Assembly: GCA_018969805.1 (NCBI GenBank)
Contig: JAGWXQ010000066.1
Location: 1 to 7,563 of the forward strand
Direction: 5' to 3'
DNA: 7,563 nt
Origin: Paenibacillaceae bacterium
Lineage (GTDB): Bacteria > Bacillota > Bacilli > Paenibacillales > YIM-B00363
Part shown: positions 1-6,109 of the stretch, in pieces
Numbering within the stretch: the first letter of the stretch is position 1
How the letters are laid out: each line of letters opens with the position of its first letter
Program-made: the position numbers and the translations under genes
Notes under the pieces: generated by a model
What the model saw: the letters and a program-made list of their open reading frames with translations, nothing else
What the model was told of the DNA's origin: nothing
The model's database searches: none

Positions 1-1
1 C

Positions 2-178
2 GTACATGATCATGAAGCGATGCAGGCGCAACGCACAGCGCTTTTAGATGCGATTGGTGCAAAAGATGCAACGAAAGCAGCGGCTGCACTTGCAGCATTG
101 CGCCAAACAGTGACGTCACACACAGCGCAGCTGGTGCAAATGGCAGAGACGCTGAAAAAAGTTTTGCCTGCAAATTAA
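2..178 (+). CDS. C-terminal fragment of an unidentified Ala-rich helical protein
   Basis: The window opens inside a gene. Frame 2 is open from base 2 to a TAA at 176-178 and gives 58 residues, beginning VHDHEAMQAQ and ending LKKVLPAN. The segment is rich in Ala, Gln, Lys, Thr and Leu with no Gly/Pro interruption except at the very end, so it should form one or two amphipathic alpha helices, possibly a helical hairpin or coiled coil. The His, Asp and Glu residues near the left edge (HDHE) could suggest metal binding, but this is weak. I do not recognise the family; small helical secreted or periplasmic-type proteins are one possibility. The gene runs in the same direction as cssR and is separated from it by a stem-loop, so it is probably a different transcription unit. 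Codon use matches the neighbouring genes, which supports it being real coding sequence. Confidence 0.6.
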   Translation, partial: VHDHEAMQAQRTALLDAIGAKDATKAAAALAALRQTVTSHTAQLVQMAETLKKVLPAN

Positions 179-189
179 GTGAATGGGAT

Positions 190-219
190 AAGGGCGCGCT
201 TCACGAAGCGTGTCCTTTT
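190..219 (+). terminator. Probable intrinsic terminator after the upstream gene
   Basis: Bases 190-201 (AAGGGCGCGCTT) pair with 206-217 (AAGCGTGTCCTT) in a 12-bp stem with two G-U wobbles and a CACG loop. A short T run (216-219) follows. The stem lies 12 bases after the TAA of the upstream gene and before the cssR start, where a terminator is expected. The T tract is short, so termination may be partial, with some read-through into cssR. Confidence 0.6.
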
Positions 220-229
220 GTGTGATACT
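200..229 (+). promoter_or_regulatory. Candidate promoter of the cssRS operon
   Basis: GATACT at 224-229 is preceded by TGT, which makes an extended -10 element (TGn). A loose -35-like TTCACG lies at 200-205 with an 18-base spacer. The -35 falls in the 3' arm and loop of the terminator stem, so terminator and promoter would overlap. The leader before the cssR start would be only about 10-15 bases. The match is modest and is assigned by inspection only. Confidence 0.25.
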
Positions 230-234
230 GGGTT

Positions 235-242
235 GGGGGTGA
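235..242 (+). promoter_or_regulatory. Ribosome binding site that fixes the cssR start
   Basis: GGGGGTGA at 235-242 matches the Shine-Dalgarno consensus GGAGGTGA at seven of eight bases. It stands 5 bases before GTG at 248. This favours GTG 248 over the in-frame GTG at 179, which directly follows the upstream stop codon and would place the terminator stem inside the coding region. Confidence 0.7.
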
Positions 243-247
243 TTTTG

Positions 248-919
248 GTGCATCATATTTATTTGGTCGAAGATGAGCCACATCTGCATCGTGTACTTGC
301 TGCATATTTGGAACAAGAAGGCTGGCGCGTTACGGTGTTTTCCACAGGCAGTGAAGCACAAGCGCGCGTGCGGGACAAACCGTCACTGTGGATATTGGAC
401 GTGATGCTTCCAGGTGTAGACGGCTTTGAACTTATCCGACAAATAAAAGCATGCGATGATGCAGTTCCCGTCATATTTATTTCTGCGCGGGATCAAGACC
501 TGGATCGTGTGCTGGGACTCGAAATGGGAAGTGACGACTATTTGGCAAAACCGTTTTTGCCCCGAGAATTGGTCATTCGCACACGAAAACTGCTGGAGCG
601 ATGCTATGGTGTGGCAAAACCATCGGATGGAGCAAGTGTGTCGATCGGTCCGTATGCGATTTTGTTGCGCGAGCGCACAGTGCTTGAAGGGACAGATCGC
701 ATTGAGTTGACCTCGAAAGAGTTTGACTTGTTGTGTCATTTGGTCAAACATGTAGGGCACGCGTTTTCCCGGGACGACTTATTAAACCATGTGTGGGGTA
801 CGGAATATTTTGGCAGTGACCGTGTTGTGGACGATTTGGTGCGTCGTGTACGGAAAAAATTGCCCCACGTACCGATTGAGACGCTGTATGGGTTTGGATA
901 TCGGTTGGTGGAATTGTGA
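248..919 (+). CDS. cssR: OmpR/PhoB-family response regulator, CssR-like (secretion stress)
   Basis: The protein has 223 residues, normal for this family. The receiver domain spans about 1-118, with acidic-pocket residues E8 and D9, phospho-acceptor D51 in LWILDVMLPGVDG, S79 in IFISARD and the conserved K101 in LAKPFLPREL. The DNA-binding winged helix spans about 129-223 (ELTSKEFDLL, then RVVDDLVRRVRKKL as recognition-helix region, then IETLYGFGYRL). Several stretches (IYLVEDE, LWILD, VPVIFISARD, DRVLGLE, KPFLPREL, SDRVVDDLVRR, YGFGYR) closely resemble Bacillus subtilis CssR as I remember it, beyond the generic OmpR consensus. Known role of that family: phosphorylated by CssS under secretion or heat stress, it activates quality-control proteases of the HtrA type. 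The start is GTG 248, chosen from the ribosome binding site and from the domain starting directly with the first beta strand. It forms an operon with the kinase gene that overlaps its stop codon. No htrA-type gene is in the window, so the target is not shown. Confidence 0.85.
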   Translation: MHHIYLVEDEPHLHRVLAAYLEQEGWRVTVFSTGSEAQARVRDKPSLWILDVMLPGVDGFELIRQIKACDDAVPVIFISARDQDLDRVLGLEMGSDDYLAKPFLPRELVIRTRKLLERCYGVAKPSDGASVSIGPYAILLRERTVLEGTDRIELTSKEFDLLCHLVKHVGHAFSRDDLLNHVWGTEYFGSDRVVDDLVRRVRKKLPHVPIETLYGFGYRLVEL

Positions 920-2295
920 ACCGTCTGTTGCACCGCTGGCCGTTGTGGATTCAAATTTGGCTCGTGTTTGTCGTGTTTGCACTGTTGTGCCTAACGATAA
1001 CGATGATGCTTACTCCGCGGGTGTTGACGTCGTATTTTACCGATGAAGTATACGGACACATTACCCACGCACAGCAACAATTTATTGAAGAAATCGGGGC
1101 TCTTCCACCACAATCATTAGAGCGTGGAGATCGACGCGCGTTTGACGGACCACACGAAGCACGCTTAAGCTCGCGCACTGTACGGCATGTAGTGATCAAT
1201 GCGGATGCGCCACGAATGAGAAGAGGTCTTGGTACGCGCGAAGTCGGCAAAGAGCAATGGGACATCATCGTACAGCAGGCGCGTGTACAAACTGCGATGC
1301 AACAAACGTATGCCCAGCAAGTGGACAAAGACACGTTGTTTTATGTCGTTGCGCGCATGGAAGGCAAGCGCGTATTTGTCGTATCGTACATGTGGAATAC
1401 GTACTTGGATGGGCTCGTGCACACGCTGTATGAACGGTTGCTTGTTTTGTTTGTTACAGTATTGTTGTTGAGCATGATTCCTTCGATTTGGCTGGCGCGG
1501 TACGTATCGCGTCCACTTGCGGCACTCGCGCAATCGGTTATGCGCATCGCAGATCGGCATTGGCATGAACCGATCAATATTGCGCGTGGAGATGAGATCG
1601 GCCATTTGGCGATGTCGATCGATAAAATGCGGCAACGGCTCAAAGCGCAAGACGATGCCCAGCAACGCATGCTGCAGCACGTTTCGCACGAACTGAAAAC
1701 ACCGGTGATGATTATACAAAGTTATGCGCAGTCGATGCGCGACCATGTGTACCCGCAAGGAAGTGTCGATGGATCGATTGATGTGATCGCGCAAGAAGCA
1801 GAGCGACTGCAAAAACGTGTCCACGACTTGTTGTATATGACCCGATTGCAGTATTTGGCATACGAACCGATGCGCAAAACGCGTTTTGATCTGCACGCAC
1901 TCATCCATACCGTGACAAAAAAGTTTCATGCACGGAGGACGGACATCGTGTGGAACACCGTTCTGGATGCGCCGAACATGGTCGAAGGGGATAAAGAACA
2001 ATGGACTGTGGCGATTGAAAATGTGTTGGACAATGCAGTGCGATATGCCCAGACGTGCATCCGTGTGTCGTGGTGGCAGTGTGTCCTGTCGATTGAGAAT
2101 GATGGTGTGCACTTGACACAGGAAGTGCAAGCGACGCTTTTTCATACGTTCGCCCATGGTGCGGATGGGCAATTTGGGCTTGGATTGGCGATCGCGATGC
2201 GCATCGCAGAAAGCCACGGTGTAGAACTTACGTGCGAAAACGTCGCTGGCGGCGTGGCTTTTCGCTTTGTGTGGGGGGGTTCGGTTTCGGAGTGA
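916..2295 (+). CDS. cssS: Membrane sensor histidine kinase, CssS-like (secretion stress)
   Basis: The protein has 459 residues. Order: cytoplasmic start, TM1 at about 11-33, an extracytoplasmic sensor of about 130 residues (34-170), TM2 at about 174-195, HAMP (196-248, with LARYVSRPL and DEIGHL), a dimerisation/phosphoacceptor helix with H258 in HVSHELKTP, then the HATPase domain with N-box residues N369 and N373 (ENVLDNAVRYA) and a GQFGLGL G2 box (418-424). The ATP-lid G1 box reads NDGVHL rather than the usual DNGPGI. The layout and the segments WIQIW, SMIPSIWLARYVSRP, KTPVMII and IENDG resemble B. subtilis CssS as I recall it. Known role: autophosphorylates on His when misfolded secreted protein accumulates and passes the phosphate to CssR. 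Start GTG 916 overlaps the cssR stop (GTGA), with GGTGG at 907-911 as ribosome binding site, so translation is probably coupled. Its last 68 bases are antisense to the 3' end of kbaA, and a seven-G run lies six codons from its end. Confidence 0.85.
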   Translation: MNRLLHRWPLWIQIWLVFVVFALLCLTITMMLTPRVLTSYFTDEVYGHITHAQQQFIEEIGALPPQSLERGDRRAFDGPHEARLSSRTVRHVVINADAPRMRRGLGTREVGKEQWDIIVQQARVQTAMQQTYAQQVDKDTLFYVVARMEGKRVFVVSYMWNTYLDGLVHTLYERLLVLFVTVLLLSMIPSIWLARYVSRPLAALAQSVMRIADRHWHEPINIARGDEIGHLAMSIDKMRQRLKAQDDAQQRMLQHVSHELKTPVMIIQSYAQSMRDHVYPQGSVDGSIDVIAQEAERLQKRVHDLLYMTRLQYLAYEPMRKTRFDLHALIHTVTKKFHARRTDIVWNTVLDAPNMVEGDKEQWTVAIENVLDNAVRYAQTCIRVSWWQCVLSIENDGVHLTQEVQATLFHTFAHGADGQFGLGLAIAMRIAESHGVELTCENVAGGVAFRFVWGGSVSE

Positions 2296-2866
2296 CGAGG
2301 CGATGAAGAAGAAGCAATTGCCAAGCGTTGCACACAAACAGGGGCGCAGCCATCATGGCGATTGCGTAGACGTTATGTTGCCGCAACGCGGGGACAGCTT
2401 CCAGCAACGTCACTGCAATGAGCAAAAACAGGGACGGGATGATGGCGCGCGCGTGGGTCATGCGCACTTTCCAATAGATGATGGGCACGGAGCACACGAT
2501 GAGCAAGAGTGGCAAGACCGCAGCGCGCAAACCTTCTACAATCGATTGTGGCGAGGCGAAGGTGATCGTATACATACATGCAAGAACGGTCATGGCAACT
2601 TGTACGTATTGCCAGTTCTTCCGCAGCATCGCTTGTCCGATCATTTGGACGATTAAGTATGCAAAAAAGACCATGTGGCTAAACGCACCGAGCGTAGCAC
2701 CGACGAGCACTGTTCCGAGCACATTGTACGATATTCCGTGCAACCATGATACGCGCGCGGATTCCAGCGGATCGATCGCAGTGATCGTGAGTCCGACCAC
2801 ACAGGCAACGAGCATTCCGAGCAGTATGGTCGTTCCGAACAAGAAAAACCATCGGCGCAAGTTCAT
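2228..2866 (-). CDS. kbaA: KbaA, KinB-signalling pathway activation membrane protein
   Basis: The 212-residue protein is strongly hydrophobic, with about six predicted membrane segments (roughly 7-29, 46-72, 87-105, 114-132, 141-160 and 167-187). Features shared with Bacillus KbaA as I recall it are the N-terminal RxxxLF(G/L)TT(I/L)L start, SHMVFFAYL, IIPSLF followed by VTLLEAVPALR, and PLFVCNAWQLLLLHRL near the end. Known role: needed for activity of the sporulation sensor kinase KinB upstream of the Spo0A phosphorelay, by a mechanism not well defined. The start is ATG 2866-2864 with an excellent ribosome binding site, AAAGAGGTGG, 7 bases upstream. The family part ends at about residue 190. 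The remaining residues 191-212 form a Pro/Arg/Lys-rich tail (ending PRRQRRFRT) encoded almost entirely antisense to the end of cssS. The gene is convergent with cssRS and divergent from the RND gene, so it is probably monocistronic. Confidence 0.8.
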   Translation of the reverse strand: MNLRRWFFLFGTTILLGMLVACVVGLTITAIDPLESARVSWLHGISYNVLGTVLVGATLGAFSHMVFFAYLIVQMIGQAMLRKNWQYVQVAMTVLACMYTITFASPQSIVEGLRAAVLPLLLIVCSVPIIYWKVRMTHARAIIPSLFLLIAVTLLEAVPALRQHNVYAIAMMAAPLFVCNAWQLLLLHRLVTPKPNPPTQSEKPRRQRRFRT

Positions 2867-2873
2867 CGGTGTT

Positions 2874-2883
2874 CCACCTCTTT
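2874..2883 (-). promoter_or_regulatory. Strong kbaA ribosome binding site
   Basis: On the minus strand AAAGAGGTGG lies 7 bases before ATG 2866. It is close to a perfect Shine-Dalgarno sequence, which supports the start and the reality of the reverse-strand gene. Confidence 0.8.
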
Positions 2884-2978
2884 GTCAAATGTGAACAAGG
2901 TATGGATGAAGATGGTGGATCTGTGGAGGGCGTATGCGTTTCGTGTATGGCCTGTGGCGTGCGGGTGTAATTTGGGCG

Positions 2979-2997
2979 TATACTGGATATTGTACCA
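2979..2997. promoter_or_regulatory. Candidate back-to-back promoters between kbaA and the RND gene
   Basis: The 153-bp gap 2867-3019 separates divergent genes. On the minus strand, TACAAT (2994-2989) preceded by TGG (2997-2995) makes a good extended -10 for kbaA, with no clear -35; it implies a leader of about 115 bases. On the plus strand, TATACT at 2979-2984 is a possible -10 for the RND gene, also without a recognisable -35. The two candidates lie only 4 bases apart, so the polymerases would compete if both are used. The 8-mer GGGCGTAT occurs twice in the gap, at 2928-2935 and at 2974-2981. Assigned by eye. Confidence 0.35.
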
Positions 2998-3004
2998 TAA
3001 AACG

Positions 3005-3014
3005 AAAGGCGGGT
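3005..3014 (+). promoter_or_regulatory. Ribosome binding site that fixes the RND permease start
   Basis: AAAGGCGGGT at 3005-3014 resembles the Shine-Dalgarno consensus AAAGGAGGTG and ends 5 bases before ATG 3020. The frame is open back to a TTG at 2882, but those extra 46 codons have no ribosome binding site of this quality and would add residues absent from RND permeases, which start just before TM1. Confidence 0.7.
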
Positions 3015-3019
3015 GCACG

Positions 3020-6019
3020 ATGGAACGTTGGACAAAGTGGAGTTTACAAAATGGGATTGCGGTGGCCATTTTGTGTTTGCTCGTTATCGGGGCGGGGCTG
3101 TGGAGTGCGCAACGCATGAAAATGGAGACGTTTCCGGACGTGTCGTTGCCAGCGGTGTTTGTCACGGCGGTCTATGCAGGGGCGTCGACGCAGCAAATCG
3201 AGAGCGATGTCACGATACCGCTTGAGAAGACGCTTCTTGCGCTCGAAGATTATGAGAGCATCATCAGCACGTCGCGAGAAAATGCAGCCACGTTTTTTTT
3301 GCGGTATCCGTTTGGATACGACATGGACGGCGTGCAGCAAGCGATCGAGCAGGCGATCATCGATGCAAAACTGCCGGATGCCGTCGAAACAACGGTCGTG
3401 CCGACAAACCCGAACAATCAACCGGTATATGAAGTAGGCATAAGCGCACCATCGCGCACAGAAGCAGCGTTGGACACGTTGTTGAACGAACAGATCATTC
3501 CCGAGCTTAAAGACATCGATGGCGTATCGGAAGTGTATGTAGAAGGGGCAACACAACCGATTGTGCGGATGCGTGTCAAAGCAAATACAGGCATTCCTAT
3601 TGCACTGCTCGTCCAAGGCATCCGTGATGCACAGTATGGCGTACCTTTGGGCACGATCACGGAAGGGGGGACGGGTGTTCCTGTACGGCTCGTTGGTGCG
3701 GTCGATTCGCGCGCTGCATTGGAATCACTTACGGTCACGGCAGCGGGGCAGCGCGTGCGGCTAAGTGATGTTGCGGTGTTTTCTACCGAAGATGTTGCGC
3801 CCATCGTTACGCGCATTAATGGCAAACCAGGGCGCATGCTGCGCATTACGAAAGAAACGGATGCGAATACGGTGGAAGTAGGTGAGGCGATCCAACGCGC
3901 GATCGAGGACGCATCTGCGGCGCACAATTTGGTGTACACGACGTTTGTGGACAACGCACAAGAAGTGTCCAAATCGGTGCGCGCGTTGCTTGCGGAAGGT
4001 GGATATGGGATATTGTTCACCATTTTGACAATATTTGTGTTTTTGCGCAACGTCCGTGCGACGCTGATCGCAATCGTCTCGCTTCCTCTTTCGATACTCG
4101 CGACGCTGATCGTGCTTGATGTGACGGGGAATACGCTGAACATTATGACACTTGGGGGCTTGGCGGTGTCCGTCGGGCGCATCGTCGATGACAGCATCGT
4201 CGTTATTGAAAACATGTACCGTTGGCGGCAGCTTCCAGAAAACAAAAACAAATCGTGTGCGTGGGTGAGTTTTGCCGCGACGAAGGAAGTGCTTGGACCG
4301 ATCGCATCGTCTACGGTGGCGACCGTTGTCGTATTTTTACCGCTCGCATTTTTAAGTGGCATTTTGGGTCAGTTTTTTGCGCCGTTTGCGTTGACAGTCG
4401 GTGTGTCGATCGTCACGTCGCTCATTGTGGCAATGACGGTCATTCCTGTACTTGGAACATCGTTGTTGCGCAATATTGCGCACGTGGAGCGCGAGGGCTG
4501 GTTTGTCCGGTCGTATCGATCGATCGTCGTATGGAGTGTGCAGCACAAAGCGCTTGTATTTTCGACTGGGGTCGGATTGCTGATCGGGGCGTTGGCGTTG
4601 ATTCCGTTGCTTGGCGTCACATTTTTGCCTTCGGGAGGAAAAGTGCTCGTACTCGCTTCGGCTGCGTTGCCACGGCAGGCGACCGACGAAGAAGCGATGC
4701 GCGTCGGGGAAGTATTTGAGACGTTGATGCGCAGCGATGCAGCCGTGCGCCATTCGATCGTCTCTGTGGATAAGGAGGCGCACGCGGTTCGCGCATCGAT
4801 TGAATTGCACAAAAATGAAGATGTGGATGATTTTGGTGCGCGCTTTAAAACAAATGCAACGCCCCGCATTGTGGCGGTGAACGGGCAAGCGACGTTGCGC
4901 GTAACGAATCAATTGCAAAATGGGCCACCAACAAATGACCGTATCGACATCAAGCTGTATTCTGACAATGCGGAGTCGCTGCGCGAAGCTGCGCGGAGCG
5001 TACAGCAGACGCTTGAGCGCAACCCCTCTTTGCGCAACGTACAAAATAGCGTGCAAGATGTCATACCGCGACAAGACATCGTATTGCGCGAAAGTGCGAG
5101 GGCGCGCGGTGTGGAGCCGATCAGCGTGATGGGTGCGGTGGGTGACCGTTTGCGGGAACAAAAAGTGATGGACATCACGTGGGATGGTGTGCGGCGCACC
5201 GTGTATGCACAATCCGATGCGCCGTTGGACACTGTCGGAGCACTGGGGGCGGTGCCCATCCGCACATCGAGTGGGGTTATTCCGCTTCGTGATGTCGCTT
5301 TTGTGACCCAACAGACGGCCCCTGTGACGATTGAGCGGGAAAACGGACGTACCAATGTCGTCGTATCGGCGGACATCGCAGTGCGTGCAGGGGAAGATAC
5401 GGTAGACGTATCCAATGCGGTCAAAGAAGAAGTGTTGGGATTGGCATTGCCTAAAAACGTGGAGCGGACAATCGGTGGAGGGTTTGAAGATATTTTTACG
5501 GGATTTGAATCGCTTGGCATTGCGATGGGGGTCGCGGTGGGATTGGTGTTTGTCGTGCTGACGGCGACGTTTGGGGGTGTGCTGGCGCCGTTTGTCGTTC
5601 TTACGACGCTTGCGTTTGTGCCGATTGGTGCGTTTGTTGCGTTGCTCGTGACGGGACAGCAGTTGTCGATGTCGGCCATGATTGGGTTGCTTATGCTCAT
5701 CGGCATTGTCGTGACGAATGCGGTCGTGTTGTTGCAACGCATCGAAGAAAACCGCAAGACCGGCGTGCAGCTGCATGAGGCGGTCGTCGAGGCGGCGGTG
5801 ACGCGGTTGCGTCCGATCGTTATGACGGCCATGGCGACGATTTGTGCGCTCATTCCGTTGGCGTTGTCTACGGCTGCGTCGGGCCTTATTTCAAAGACGC
5901 TGGCGATTACGGTCATTGGGGGGCTTCTTTCATCTACGCTTGTGACGCTCGTCTTCGTACCGGTGCTCTACGTTGCGATTGGACGGTGGAGGCGTTTTGT
6001 GGCACCGCTGGAGCAATGA
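3020..6019 (+). CDS. RND-family (HAE1/AcrB-type) efflux permease, SwrC/YerP-like
   Basis: The 999-residue protein has the duplicated RND plan: TM1 (about 11-30), a large extracytoplasmic loop (31-325), TM2-TM6 (about 326-482), TM7 (about 512-534), a second large loop (535-830) and TM8-TM12 (831-986). The TM4 motif GRIVDDSIVVIEN carries the proton-relay Asp pair D390/D391. The opening, with ETFPDVSLPAV after TM1, and the QQIESDVTIPLEK region are typical of the family. In TM10 the residue matching the AcrB relay lysine is T899 (GIVVTNAVVLL), as in many HAE1 members. It is slightly shorter than usual (about 1030-1060). Family role: proton-driven export of amphipathic compounds; B. subtilis SwrC exports surfactin and aids swarming. 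The substrate here cannot be read from sequence. No membrane-fusion partner or outer-membrane channel gene adjoins it, as for SwrC in monoderm cells. A TetR- or MarR-type regulator is also not seen. An eight-T run lies at codons 92-94. Confidence 0.9.
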   Translation: MERWTKWSLQNGIAVAILCLLVIGAGLWSAQRMKMETFPDVSLPAVFVTAVYAGASTQQIESDVTIPLEKTLLALEDYESIISTSRENAATFFLRYPFGYDMDGVQQAIEQAIIDAKLPDAVETTVVPTNPNNQPVYEVGISAPSRTEAALDTLLNEQIIPELKDIDGVSEVYVEGATQPIVRMRVKANTGIPIALLVQGIRDAQYGVPLGTITEGGTGVPVRLVGAVDSRAALESLTVTAAGQRVRLSDVAVFSTEDVAPIVTRINGKPGRMLRITKETDANTVEVGEAIQRAIEDASAAHNLVYTTFVDNAQEVSKSVRALLAEGGYGILFTILTIFVFLRNVRATLIAIVSLPLSILATLIVLDVTGNTLNIMTLGGLAVSVGRIVDDSIVVIENMYRWRQLPENKNKSCAWVSFAATKEVLGPIASSTVATVVVFLPLAFLSGILGQFFAPFALTVGVSIVTSLIVAMTVIPVLGTSLLRNIAHVEREGWFVRSYRSIVVWSVQHKALVFSTGVGLLIGALALIPLLGVTFLPSGGKVLVLASAALPRQATDEEAMRVGEVFETLMRSDAAVRHSIVSVDKEAHAVRASIELHKNEDVDDFGARFKTNATPRIVAVNGQATLRVTNQLQNGPPTNDRIDIKLYSDNAESLREAARSVQQTLERNPSLRNVQNSVQDVIPRQDIVLRESARARGVEPISVMGAVGDRLREQKVMDITWDGVRRTVYAQSDAPLDTVGALGAVPIRTSSGVIPLRDVAFVTQQTAPVTIERENGRTNVVVSADIAVRAGEDTVDVSNAVKEEVLGLALPKNVERTIGGGFEDIFTGFESLGIAMGVAVGLVFVVLTATFGGVLAPFVVLTTLAFVPIGAFVALLVTGQQLSMSAMIGLLMLIGIVVTNAVVLLQRIEENRKTGVQLHEAVVEAAVTRLRPIVMTAMATICALIPLALSTAASGLISKTLAITVIGGLLSSTLVTLVFVPVLYVAIGRWRRFVAPLEQ

Positions 6020-6029
6020 GTGGGTGTGG

Positions 6030-6051
6030 TATCGGTCCGTTGACCGTGATA
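6030..6051 (+). other. Imperfect stem-loop between the RND gene and tkt
   Basis: CGGTC (6033-6037) pairs with GACCG (6042-6046) around a CGTT loop, and TAT/ATA can extend the stem past a TG bulge. It lies 14 bases after the RND stop. No T run follows, so it is a poor intrinsic terminator. It covers the -35-like TTGACC, and may instead be an operator-like dyad. No other terminator for the RND gene is visible. Confidence 0.3.
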
Positions 6052-6066
6052 CAATACGCGTATGAT
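6040..6066 (+). promoter_or_regulatory. Candidate tkt promoter
   Basis: Two overlapping readings exist. TGATACAAT (6047-6055) is an extended -10 (TGn plus TACAAT), which would start transcription near 6062. Alternatively TTGACC (6040-6045) pairs with TATGAT (6061-6066) at a 15-base spacer, shorter than the usual 17. The first reading is better by spacing rules. A perfect 10-bp palindrome ATACGCGTAT (6054-6063) sits at the -10 edge. Confidence 0.5.
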
Positions 6067-6070
6067 TTGA

Positions 6071-6087
6071 TCACATCGTCGATGTGA
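6071..6087 (+). repeat. Perfect 7-bp inverted repeat in the tkt leader
   Basis: TCACATC (6071-6077) and GATGTGA (6081-6087) form a perfect inverted repeat around GTC. It lies just downstream of the candidate promoter and 6 bases before the purine-rich ribosome binding site (GGGAAGGGG, 6094-6102). It could be a repressor site overlapping the start of transcription or a 5' stem-loop in the mRNA. No known operator is recognised. Confidence 0.45.
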
Positions 6088-6109
6088 GAATACGGGAAGG
6101 GGTTTTGTC

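Noticed and set aside
179..247. Upstream GTG start at 179 for the response regulator
   Set aside because: It has no ribosome binding site, contains the terminator stem and adds 23 residues before the first beta strand of the receiver domain.
2235..2264. CGAAAA/TTTTCG hairpin as a bidirectional terminator for cssS and kbaA
   Set aside because: It lies inside both coding regions, before both stop codons, and the inner stem is interrupted. It is not convincing as a terminator.
1165..2337. Long reverse-strand open frame (390 codons) opposite cssS
   Set aside because: It is rich in His, Arg and Cys with no domain pattern. The forward strand shows a complete histidine kinase, so this is a codon-bias shadow.
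2882..3019. N-terminal extension of the RND permease from TTG 2882
   Set aside because: The added 46 residues do not match RND proteins, and the strong ribosome binding site is directly before ATG 3020.
3418..4362. Reverse-strand open frame of 314 codons
   Set aside because: Low-complexity Ser/Thr/Pro composition, antisense to the conserved first half of the RND permease.
4352..5776. Long reverse-strand open frame (474 codons) opposite the RND gene
   Set aside because: The composition is dominated by Arg, His and Gln in runs. No family is recognisable, and it lies wholly inside an intact RND permease.
4909..5916. Reverse-strand open frame of 335 codons, Thr/Ser/Asn-rich
   Set aside because: It mirrors the Val/Ala/Gly-rich forward codons of the RND gene. 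There is no Shine-Dalgarno sequence or membrane/domain pattern of its own.
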